Positions 1 through 5,262 of a stretch of 6,028 nucleotides of DNA are shown here, in pieces; position 1 is the first letter of the stretch, and each line of letters starts with the position of its first letter. The position numbers were made by a program, and so were the translations under genes. The stretch is taken from contig JAAYZJ010000379.1 of the NCBI GenBank assembly GCA_012514915.1, forward strand, positions 1 to 6,028. Reading direction: 5' to 3'. The notes under the pieces were generated by a model. That model made no database searches. It saw only the letters and a program-made list of their open reading frames with translations, and was not told the origin of the DNA. The stretch comes from Lentisphaerota bacterium. GTDB taxonomy: Bacteria > Verrucomicrobiota > Kiritimatiellia > RFP12 > JAAYLN01.

Positions 1-972
1 GCCGCCGCCGCTGCCGCCGGCGCGGTTGCCGACGAACGTTGAATCGTACGCCACGACGGGGGCCGTGCTGGCGCCGCCGTGAACCCCGCCGCCCGCACCG
101 GCCGCGCGGTTCCAGCCCACCAGACAGCGGAACAGCGTCGGGGTGTAGTGGATGCCGCCGCCATCCGTGCCGGCCTCGTTGTTCGTGACCACGCAGTCGG
201 TGAACGTGTTGCCGACGGCGATGCCGCCGCCACCGCTGGTGGCCGCCACATTGCCCACGATCAGGCAAGCGGAGGCATTGATGGTTCGGAAACCGCCGCA
301 ACTGCCGTCCGAGTGGTTGCCGACAATCGTGGTGTTCACGCAGTTGGCCGACTTCACCCCTCCAGCATTCAACTTGGCGACATTGTTGGAGATCACACAG
401 CTGAACAACGCGGGCACCACGCCCGAAGCCGACAATCCGCCGCCGCTGGCGGCCTGGTTGGCGGTGATGAGACAGTTGGACAGGACGCCGGATCCGAGGA
501 ACCCACCGCCGCTGCCGGCAGTCGCCGTCCAGTCGTCGCTATCCGCCGTGGCGCCGCCCTCGAGACGGAAGCCGATCAGCCGCGCGTTGGAGCTCGTCAT
601 CCGCACGCAGCGGATCGCGTGGACGCCGAGCGGTATCTCGTTCGCAGGATCGTGCCAGGCACCGCGGATGACGGCCGGGTTCTGCAGCGTCCCCGAACGG
701 CTGCGGACCGTCACCGCCTTGTCGATCAGGATGCGGCAGGCATTCTCAGCCAGATCGGTCTTGCCCGTCTCGCAGACGAATCCATCCTCGACCCAGATAG
801 TCGCGCCGCTGGGCGCCGCCTGGATGGCCGCCTGAAGATCGACATAGGCCGCCTGGCCATCGTACGTTCCGCTGGCCGAGACATAGAGATCCGCCAGGGA
901 TGCCAAAGGAAGCGCGCCCAGCAGAAAAAGCTGGATGCACGTGAAGAATAGCTGGCTGGTTCTCGCGATCAT
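1..972 (-). CDS. Secreted Pmp-like parallel beta-helix protein, N-terminal part (C-terminus beyond window)
   Basis: The frame is open from an ATG at 972-970 to the window edge, 324 codons with no stop. Residues 1-27 look like a Sec signal peptide with a hydrophobic stretch (LFLLGALPLA) and a likely cleavage after SLA, before DLYVS. Residues 45-64 (DLQAAIQAAPSGATIWVEDG) resemble the opening rung of right-handed beta-helix proteins. From about residue 165 to the edge there are seven degenerate repeats of roughly 20-26 residues, each a short strand ending in N (CLITAN, CVISNN, TTIVGN, CLIVGN, CVVTNN, CLVGWN, STFVGN) followed by a glycine run such as SGGG or DGGG. This resembles polymorphic outer-membrane (Pmp) or choice-of-anchor beta-helix proteins, which are surface-exposed or extracellular. 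Function is unknown; adhesion or polysaccharide binding is only a guess. The C-terminus, which would show an anchor or autotransporter domain, is missing. Confidence 0.85.
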   Translation of the reverse strand, partial: MIARTSQLFFTCIQLFLLGALPLASLADLYVSASGTYDGQAAYVDLQAAIQAAPSGATIWVEDGFVCETGKTDLAENACRILIDKAVTVRSRSGTLQNPAVIRGAWHDPANEIPLGVHAIRCVRMTSSNARLIGFRLEGGATADSDDWTATAGSGGGFLGSGVLSNCLITANQAASGGGLSASGVVPALFSCVISNNVAKLNAGGVKSANCVNTTIVGNHSDGSCGGFRTINASACLIVGNVAATSGGGGIAVGNTFTDCVVTNNEAGTDGGGIHYTPTLFRCLVGWNRAAGAGGGVHGGASTAPVVAYDSTFVGNRAGGSGGG

Positions 973-979
973 GAAAAAA

Positions 980-985
980 CCTCTT
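980..985 (-). promoter_or_regulatory. Ribosome binding site of the beta-helix gene
   Basis: The minus strand reads AAGAGG, then seven bases (TTTTTTC), then the ATG at 972. The spacing is ideal and, with the signal peptide that follows, fixes the start codon. Confidence 0.7.
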
Positions 986-1001
986 GCTTGGCTGCAACAA
1001 T

Positions 1002-1030
1002 ATGATAGGACAAAGTCTGTGGCAGGTCAA
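1002..1030 (-). promoter_or_regulatory. Sigma70-type promoter for the beta-helix gene
   Basis: On the minus strand a -35 box TTGACC (1030-1025) and a -10 box TATCAT (1007-1002) are separated by exactly 17 bases. Each differs from consensus at one position. Transcription would start near 995, giving a leader of about 20-25 nt that contains the AAGAGG ribosome site. The -35 box lies in the first copy of the 27-bp tandem repeat. The second copy supplies another TTGACC 27 bases upstream but has only a poor -10 sequence after it. Confidence 0.6.
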
Positions 1031-1062
1031 ATCATGACAAAGTCTGTGGCAGGTCAAATCAT
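1009..1062. repeat. Perfect 27-bp tandem duplication in the divergent promoter region
   Basis: Positions 1009-1035 and 1036-1062 are identical and directly adjacent. Each copy contains the small inverted repeat GACAAAGTC and, on the minus strand, a TTGACC -35-like box. The unit is about two and a half helical turns. It lies between the divergent beta-helix and transporter genes, so it could double an operator or -35 site, or be a slippage duplication. With two copies and no spacer, it is not a CRISPR array. Confidence 0.9.
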
Positions 1063-1079
1063 TGTTGAGGATGTGACCA

Positions 1080-1108
1080 TTGCCGCGCCGGGGCGGGCCT
1101 GCTATGAT
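1080..1108 (+). promoter_or_regulatory. Possible promoter of the MFS transporter gene
   Basis: TTGCCG (1080-1085) and TATGAT (1103-1108) are 17 bases apart. The -10 matches consensus at five of six positions and the -35 at four of six. A start near 1115 would leave a leader of about 50 nt before the ATG at 1165. It would also place the upstream GTG at 1123 almost at the RNA end, which favours the downstream start. Confidence 0.4.
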
Positions 1109-1155
1109 TTCGTTCCTTTCTCGTGCCGGGCCGCCATCCTGTCGGCGGATTCGCC

Positions 1156-1160
1156 AGGGA
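1156..1160 (+). promoter_or_regulatory. Ribosome binding site that decides the transporter start
   Basis: AGGGA is followed by four cytosines and the ATG at 1165. The spacing is slightly short but acceptable. The alternative GTG at 1123 has only a pyrimidine-rich sequence in front of it. Confidence 0.5.
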
Positions 1161-1164
1161 CCCC

Positions 1165-2394
1165 ATGTTCGCGCAACTCCGTCATTCTTTTGCCGACACC
1201 TTCCGCCCCCGCGCGGGGGCGGCGCCGTTTTTCACCAGCATCATCGTCTGGGGAATCGGCGTCGGCTGCTTCGCCGCATCCTTGAACAACTTCCTGGTCG
1301 ATATCCATGATTTGAACCAGGTCCAGCGGGGCATGCTCGAGTTCTTCAGGGAGCTTCCCGGGCTGCTGCTGGTCTTCCTGCTCGCCCTGCTGCACCGGAC
1401 CAGCGACTGGCACATTCTCCGGATCGGCATGCTGATCTCGATGGCGGGCGTCATCGCCCTGTGCATCCCGGCCCACTTCGCCGTCGTCACGCTGCTGATC
1501 ATGCTCTGGAGCACCGGCGAACACCTGACCATGCCGGTGCGCAGCGCGATCGCGATGCAGGTCGCGCACGATGGACGCGCCGGCGCGTCGCTGGGATACG
1601 TGAGCAGCGCCTACAACGCCGGGCATGTGCTCGGCAATTTGCTGGTCGCGGCCATCTTTCTGATCGGGATGCGCGTGTGCGGCGTGAACAGCCGGGCCGC
1701 CCTCTACAACGTCGTCTGGTGCCTGATCTTCCTGCTGATGGCCGTCAGCGTGGCCTGCACCTTTTCCCGCCATGCGCCCCATGTGGCGTCCCGGCGTCCG
1801 CGTCTGCTGTTGATGCGGAAATTCCGGCTCTTCTATGGGCTCGAGCTGTTCTACGGCGCCCGCAAGCAGATCTTCCTGACCTTCGCCCCCTTCGTGCTGA
1901 TCCGGGAGTACGGCGTCGACACCAGCCACATGGCGTTGCTGATGGGAACCAGCGCCATCATCAACATGGTGGCCGGCCCGTGGATCGGCATCTTGACGGA
2001 CCGCCTCGGCTACCGAACCATCATGGTGTACGACACGTTCGTGCTGGTGTTCGTCTGTCTACTCTACGGGTTCGCGGGCGACTGGTTCTCCCCGGCGGTC
2101 GCCTTCTGGGTCGTCTGCATCAACTACCTGCTCGACGCCGTGATCAGCACGACCTCGTTGGCCACCAATCTCTACGTGCGCGACCTCTCCAGCAGCCGCG
2201 ACGAGGTGACCTCGACCCTGTCGACCGGCATCTCGATCAACCACTTCATCTCCGTGCTGATCGCGCCGCTCGGCGGCTGGGTCTGGATGCGGTGGGGCGT
2301 CGGCACCCTGTTCGGCATGTCGGCGCTGCTGTCGCTCGCCAACTCCTTCTGCGCGATGCGGATCCCCTTGCCGGCGCGCCACCGCAAGGCGTAG
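1165..2394 (+). CDS. Major facilitator superfamily (MFS) transporter
   Basis: A 409-residue inner-membrane protein, the usual length for a 12-helix MFS carrier, ending in TAG at 2392-2394. Hydrophobic segments are visible at roughly residues 21-45, 62-78, 87-105, 106-124, 152-172, 180-200, 226-247, 256-276, 285-303, 308-329, 352-374 and 377-396. Residues 271-287 (GPWIGILTDRLGYRTIM) match the conserved MFS loop motif G-x-L-x-D-R-x-G-x-R, here between helices 8 and 9. The equivalent loop between helices 2 and 3 (ALLHRTSDWHILR) is degenerate. The substrate cannot be read from sequence. A sugar is possible because a pentulose kinase lies nearby, but that gene is on the opposite strand and convergent, so the link is weak. 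An in-frame extension to a GTG at 1123 exists but lacks a ribosome site. No clear terminator follows the stop. Confidence 0.85.
   Translation: MFAQLRHSFADTFRPRAGAAPFFTSIIVWGIGVGCFAASLNNFLVDIHDLNQVQRGMLEFFRELPGLLLVFLLALLHRTSDWHILRIGMLISMAGVIALCIPAHFAVVTLLIMLWSTGEHLTMPVRSAIAMQVAHDGRAGASLGYVSSAYNAGHVLGNLLVAAIFLIGMRVCGVNSRAALYNVVWCLIFLLMAVSVACTFSRHAPHVASRRPRLLLMRKFRLFYGLELFYGARKQIFLTFAPFVLIREYGVDTSHMALLMGTSAIINMVAGPWIGILTDRLGYRTIMVYDTFVLVFVCLLYGFAGDWFSPAVAFWVVCINYLLDAVISTTSLATNLYVRDLSSSRDEVTSTLSTGISINHFISVLIAPLGGWVWMRWGVGTLFGMSALLSLANSFCAMRIPLPARHRKA
1203..1222. repeat. Perfect 20-bp GC palindrome inside the transporter's 5' coding region
   Basis: A CCGCCCCCGC arm is followed immediately by its exact complement, all G and C. 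It covers codons 13-20 of the transporter, about 40 nt after the start codon. In RNA it would form a stable hairpin (eight-pair stem, four-base loop) near the initiation region. It may influence translation or simply reflect GC-rich coding sequence. Confidence 0.7.
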
Positions 2395-2476
2395 CAGATG
2401 GGTTCACGGCGGATCAGCGCCCACTCCATCCAGCGCGTGTTCGATGTGCCATGCATGACGACACCCAGCGTATCCA

Positions 2477-2617
2477 TCAGCCCTGCCCCCCGACGGCACG
2501 GGTCGGCGGCGCGCCGAGTGTCGCCTCCAGCCAGTCGCACACGTCCGTCTCGTGCTCCAGGTTGAGAATCCGCGCGATCAACTGATCGCTTTCACGGGCG
2601 GCGACCGCACCGTACAT
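2477..2617 (-). CDS. Possible small protein or gene remnant, 46 residues
   Basis: The minus strand from an ATG at 2617 to a TGA at 2479-2477 encodes 46 residues beginning MYGAVAARESDQLIARILNL. It is acidic, helix-like (LIARILNLEHETDVCDWLEATLG) and strongly GC-rich at third codon positions, unlike the arginine-rich shadows around it. No Shine-Dalgarno sequence is evident. The frame continues upstream without a stop to about 2728, but that part runs into the inverted-repeat element and looks like non-coding sequence. It could be a real small gene, or the C-terminal remnant of a gene whose 5' part was replaced by repeat sequence. I recognise no family. It lies antisense to any transporter read-through. 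Confidence 0.3.
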   Translation of the reverse strand: MYGAVAARESDQLIARILNLEHETDVCDWLEATLGAPPTRAVGGQG

Positions 2618-2679
2618 GGACGCGCAGTCCCGGAATTTTGTTGACGATCCAGACGGCAGGTTGCGCGCTTTTTTCGAGG

Positions 2680-2807
2680 TGTTGACTGCGCGCGGCTCCG
2701 CGGTCGGGTGACGCGCCGCCGTTTCGCCTCACGACTCCGTACCCAAACTGGATTTGACCGCCGCAGGCGGCGGGAGAGAAAGCGCGCGCGGGCGCGCGCA
2801 GTCAACA
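2680..2807. repeat. 128-bp element with 15-bp perfect terminal inverted repeats
   Basis: TGTTGACTGCGCGCG at 2680-2694 is perfectly complementary to 2793-2807. The interior is GC-rich and contains further self-complementary runs: 2758-2773, and alternating GC around 2782-2799. No ORF typical of a transposase fits inside, and no clear target-site duplication flanks it (left flank GAGG, right flank TAAC). It resembles a REP/BIME-type or MITE-like non-autonomous element, or a structured RNA. Confidence 0.6.
2758..2773. repeat. Short palindrome, 7-bp arms around an AG centre
   Basis: CCGCCGC, then AG, then GCGGCGG. The central six bases are GCAGGC, the same core as in the palindromes at 2889-2906 and 2915-2930 when those are read on the minus strand. 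It lies inside the 128-bp element. Confidence 0.6.
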
Positions 2808-2872
2808 TAACGGCTTACTGATGCGCCTGGCGTCGCGCGCCCGCGCGAATGGTGCGCGTATGGCAGCCGTTA
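2808..2872. repeat. 65-bp imperfect hairpin directly after the 128-bp element
   Basis: The outer arms TAACGGCT (2808-2815) and AGCCGTTA (2865-2872) are perfectly complementary. The tip TCGCGCG (2833-2839) pairs with CGCGCGA (2842-2848). The middle part pairs poorly, with bulges. The right end reads GTTAAGC (2869-2875), which fits the integron attC R' consensus GTTRRRY. The left end ACATAAC (2805-2811) fits RYYYAAC at six of seven positions. No integrase or gene cassette is present, so this may be only another palindromic repeat. Confidence 0.45.
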
Positions 2873-2888
2873 AGCCGTGAATCTTTTT

Positions 2889-2906
2889 GCGCACGCCTGC
2901 GTGCGC
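2889..2906. repeat. Short palindrome, 8-bp arms around a CT centre; weak terminator candidate
   Basis: GCGCACGC, CT, GCGTGCGC, preceded by TTTTT and followed by TTT on the plus strand. It could act as a weak terminator for plus-strand transcription coming from the transporter. In the minus direction it is followed by AAAAAGATT, so it is not a normal intrinsic terminator for the kinase operon. Confidence 0.5.
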
Positions 2907-2914
2907 TTTCCATC

Positions 2915-2930
2915 GCGGAGCCTGCTCCGC
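2915..2930. repeat. Short palindrome, 7-bp arms around a CT centre, just past the kinase stop
   Basis: GCGGAGC, CT, GCTCCGC. It starts 21 bases beyond the kinase stop codon, and on the minus strand it is followed by GATGGAAA rather than a T tract. It may protect the 3' end of the operon mRNA or help termination. Confidence 0.5.
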
Positions 2931-2950
2931 TCGGGTAACGAGGCGAGTCG

Positions 2951-4504
2951 CTACGCCCCCGTCCGTTCGAACGCGGCGTAGGCCTGCAGCAGATCGTCGT
3001 ACACCTGCCGGAATTCCGGCCGGGGCGGCACGACGCGCTGGCTCTGGCAGAAGCGCCCGTAGAGTTCCTCGAACGCCATGCCGCCGACGGCCTGGGCAGC
3101 CCGCAGGGCCGCACCGAGCGCCGCCGAATCGGCCACGGCGATGGTCTCGACCGGCGCCTGGAAGACATCGGCCAGAATCTGCACGAGCGCCGCACTGCGC
3201 GAGGCGCCGCCGGTGACGCGGATGCGACGGAAAGCCTCGCCCTGCCAGGCTGAATGCAGGCGCATACTCAACGCCTGCGACTCCAGCAGGGCGCGGACAC
3301 GCTCGGCCGGAGTCGCCGTCTCGAATGTGGTCCGTACCCGCGGCTGCAGCACCAACGGCGTGCTTTCGGGGACAAAATACGGCAGCATGAGCTTGCCCCC
3401 GTTGCCGGGAGGCGTCTGCCGGCAGGCCTCCACATCGAAGAACTGCCAGTCGGCCCCGATCTGCTCCCGGACCTGTTCGCGGGCCAGCGAGCCGTTGCTG
3501 AAGCAGATCAGACTCATGAAACCACCGGCAGGATTGCCGAACACATGGCCGCAGCCGGCGGGGTCGGTCCGGATGTCGCGCATGGCGGCGAACAGCGTGT
3601 CGCTCGTGCCGAGGCTGACGACCACCGTGCCCGGCGTCCCGCCCCCGACCCCAATTAAGCTGTTGGGATTGTCGCCCGACCAGAGGACTACGGGGATTCC
3701 GGGGCGCAAGCCGAAGCGGCTCCAGTAGGCAGCCAGGTGACCCGCGACTTGGTGCGAGGGGACGCAGGGTGGCAGCCGGTCGAGGAGGCCCGGCGCCGTG
3801 AAGGCCGCGATGGCGGGATCCCAGGCCAGCGTTTTCAGATTGAGCAGGTTCATCCCGGCGCCGTCACCGTAGTCGATCGGCGCGCGAGAACCGGTCAGCA
3901 GCGAACAGAGAAACGAACTGACCAGATGGATCGTGGCGGTGCGGGCGTAGGCCTCGGGCTGCTCCCGCGCGAAGGTCCGGATCTGCGGGCCGGTGAAGCG
4001 CTCGATCGCCGGACTGCCCGTGTCGGTCTGGAGGCGGGCGCCGAAAGCCGCCTGCAATTCCATGCAGGCAGGGGTTGTCGAGCGATCCATCCAGATGGGC
4101 GACGTCGGGCGGCTCAGTGCCCCCGCCAGGTGAGGGACGAGCTCCCCGTGCGACCCGAGGCCGGCGAGGAGCTCCGCGAACGACGCGCCGCAGTAGACCG
4201 AACCATGCTGCTGCCCCGACCCCGACACGCCGGCGACCTGGTCGAGCGGCACCCCCGCCGCGGCGAGCCGCTGCAGGGCGAGCTCGACCCCCTCGACCCA
4301 CATGCGCGGATCGGCGTGCCGGACGCGGGGATCGTCATGGGGCAGGAAGCCGTGCGGCGAACGGTATGCCGGCAGGTCGGCGCCGAAATGGACGCCCGCC
4401 GTGCCCGCGACGACACCGCGGCCCGCATCGATCGCGAGCGCCTTGACGCCCTGGGTGCTGACATCGATTCCGAGAAACAACGGGGTTGAAGGATGGTGCG
4501 TCAT
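2951..4504 (-). CDS. xylB: Xylulokinase, long eukaryotic-like FGGY family carbohydrate kinase
   Basis: A 517-residue cytoplasmic kinase expected to phosphorylate D-xylulose with ATP to xylulose 5-phosphate, feeding the pentose phosphate pathway. FLGIDVSTQGVKALAID (residues 10-26) is the N-terminal phosphate-binding motif of the FGGY fold. SGSGQQHGSVY (94-104) and WMDRSTT (138-144) are typical xylulokinase substrate-side motifs. SGDNPNSL (276-283) holds the likely catalytic aspartate D278. SLGTSDTLF (297-305) and TGGASRS (431-437) are ATP-site motifs. The length, the ERFTGPQI block and the IDYGDGAGMNLL block resemble the vertebrate XYLB type rather than the shorter E. coli XylB. The start ATG overlaps the stop of the upstream gene (ATGA) and has no close Shine-Dalgarno; the only purine run, GGAGGGG, is 28 nt away. 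Translation is therefore probably coupled. Another pentulose could be the true substrate. Confidence 0.88.
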   Translation of the reverse strand: MTHHPSTPLFLGIDVSTQGVKALAIDAGRGVVAGTAGVHFGADLPAYRSPHGFLPHDDPRVRHADPRMWVEGVELALQRLAAAGVPLDQVAGVSGSGQQHGSVYCGASFAELLAGLGSHGELVPHLAGALSRPTSPIWMDRSTTPACMELQAAFGARLQTDTGSPAIERFTGPQIRTFAREQPEAYARTATIHLVSSFLCSLLTGSRAPIDYGDGAGMNLLNLKTLAWDPAIAAFTAPGLLDRLPPCVPSHQVAGHLAAYWSRFGLRPGIPVVLWSGDNPNSLIGVGGGTPGTVVVSLGTSDTLFAAMRDIRTDPAGCGHVFGNPAGGFMSLICFSNGSLAREQVREQIGADWQFFDVEACRQTPPGNGGKLMLPYFVPESTPLVLQPRVRTTFETATPAERVRALLESQALSMRLHSAWQGEAFRRIRVTGGASRSAALVQILADVFQAPVETIAVADSAALGAALRAAQAVGGMAFEELYGRFCQSQRVVPPRPEFRQVYDDLLQAYAAFERTGA

Positions 4505-5256
4505 GACGAATCCCGATGGGTCGACAAAACATCCCCTCCGCGCAAGCGGTTTCGGCTTGGCGGAGCAGCGTATTTTTTGAACACCCCGAAGATACCCGGA
4601 GCCAGCATGTCGTTGCCGTTGCAGACCATCAGCGTGTCGCCCCCCGCCGCGAGAATCGCCTGCAGTTCCCGTTCGAGGGTGGCGGCATCCTTGACCCAGA
4701 GGCTCTTGAAGTCGGGATGCCGGTGTTTGACGTGCGCCACCATGGCGTTGTAGTAGTCGACCAGGCGTTCCAGGTAGAACCGGTCACGCTGCTCGCGGGT
4801 ATCGGGCAGGCCGCGAGCCTCGATCTGCCGGCGATAGGCCGATAGACAGGCGTCACAATAGCATCCTTTGAAGTTCGAGTAGCCGATGTAGTCGAAATAG
4901 ACGCCCTGAACGCCCGGCAACCGGTCGCAGATCGAAAACGTGCCGCAGTAGGGCGTCATCCCGTAGCGGCGCGCCAGCGCGAGCTGGTTCGTGTTGCCGA
5001 CGCGGATGTCGGTCACGCCGATTTCGCTGAAGCGCCGGGCCGTCCCATCGTCGTGCAGCGTGCCCCAGCAGAACACGCGCCGGAAATGGGTCGGCGAGCA
5101 ACACCGGCTAGAGCGAACCCGCCGGTAGGGACGCCTCTCCGAGGCGTCCGCCGGCGTCCCCGGCTCCGCCTCCGACGCCAGCCCGCCGCCGGCAGCCAGC
5201 AGCACGCCCAGCACCAGGGCACCCATGTCACCTGTTCGTACGATTCTCGACATCAT
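4501..5256 (-). CDS. Secreted TIM-barrel-like protein, apparently internally shortened
   Basis: 251 residues. Residues 1-30 are a signal peptide (hydrophobic ALVLGVLLAAGGGLA, cleavage near ASEA), so the mature protein is exported. What follows reads like pieces of a glycosidase-type (beta/alpha)8 barrel: VFCWGTLH (61-68), VTDIRV (81-86), GMTPYCGTF (99-107), GVQGVYFDYIGY (115-126) with D122 at a strand end, a cysteine cluster GCYCDACLSAYR (131-142), and a last strand GGDTLMVCNGND (205-216). Only about eight residues separate strand-like segments 3 and 4. After HPDFK (180-184) the sequence goes straight to the final helix and strand, so several barrel elements seem missing near residues 107-110 and 184-186. 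Residues about 33-52 are an arginine-rich insert encoded around a palindrome. The start lies 6 nt after the upstream stop. The enzyme family and substrate are not identified; it may be a degraded or reduced copy. Confidence 0.7.
   Translation of the reverse strand: MMSRIVRTGDMGALVLGVLLAAGGGLASEAEPGTPADASERRPYRRVRSSRCCSPTHFRRVFCWGTLHDDGTARRFSEIGVTDIRVGNTNQLALARRYGMTPYCGTFSICDRLPGVQGVYFDYIGYSNFKGCYCDACLSAYRRQIEARGLPDTREQRDRFYLERLVDYYNAMVAHVKHRHPDFKSLWVKDAATLERELQAILAAGGDTLMVCNGNDMLAPGIFGVFKKYAAPPSRNRLRGGDVLSTHRDSS
5129..5149. repeat. Palindrome within coding sequence after the signal peptide
   Basis: GGACGCCTC and GAGGCGTCC form a 9-bp perfect stem around a three-base loop. On the minus strand it encodes part of ADASERRP (residues 36-43) of the secreted TIM-barrel-like protein, in frame. 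The surrounding residues (arginine- and serine-rich, ending RSSRCC) differ in character from the rest of the protein. This suggests a mobile palindromic element that has been tolerated in a linker. Confidence 0.65.
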
Positions 5257-5262
5257 TTTCGC

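Larger units (their letters stand above)
2395..2950. other. Convergent intergenic region packed with inverted repeats
   Basis: This 556-base stretch separates the ends of the transporter (plus) and the kinase (minus). The first 220 bases hold one doubtful small ORF on the minus strand. The rest has no convincing gene and consists mainly of palindromic structures: a 128-bp element with 15-bp inverted ends, a 65-bp imperfect hairpin, and short palindromes at 2758-2773, 2889-2906 and 2915-2930. ORFs that cross it are arginine-rich and look like chance readings of GC-rich repeats. No strong intrinsic terminator with a long T tract was found for either transcript. Confidence 0.75.

Noticed and set aside
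79..951. Long plus-strand open frames opposite the beta-helix gene
   Set aside because: They are shadows. The minus strand has a signal peptide, a ribosome site, a promoter and clear repeats, while the plus-strand readings have no recognisable domain.
1009..1062. CRISPR-like direct repeats
   Set aside because: The two copies are directly adjacent with no spacer, and no cas gene is present.
1123..1164. GTG start adding 14 residues to the transporter
   Set aside because: It has no Shine-Dalgarno sequence, and it would begin almost at the predicted transcription start. The ATG at 1165 has AGGGA upstream.
1102..1929. 275-residue minus-strand frame antisense to the transporter
   Set aside because: It is rich in D, Q, H and G with no domain, as expected for the complement of membrane-protein codons in GC-rich DNA.
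2508..2515. GGCGCGCC palindrome after the transporter
   Set aside because: It is a short self-complementary word expected often at this GC content, and it has no terminator tail.
2172..2540. Minus-strand frame overlapping the transporter 3' end
   Set aside because: Most of it is antisense to the well-supported transporter, and the remaining part shows no motif.
2578..2808. 76-residue arginine-rich minus-strand frame
   Set aside because: It is read through the inverted-repeat element; its composition reflects GC-rich palindromes, not a protein.
2889..2930. Intrinsic terminator of the minus-strand operon
   Set aside because: Both hairpins lack a T tract in the minus direction; they are followed by AAAAAGATT and GATGGAAA.
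3737..4489. 250-residue plus-strand frame opposite the kinase
   Set aside because: It is a shadow of the xylulokinase, which has all the family motifs on the minus strand.
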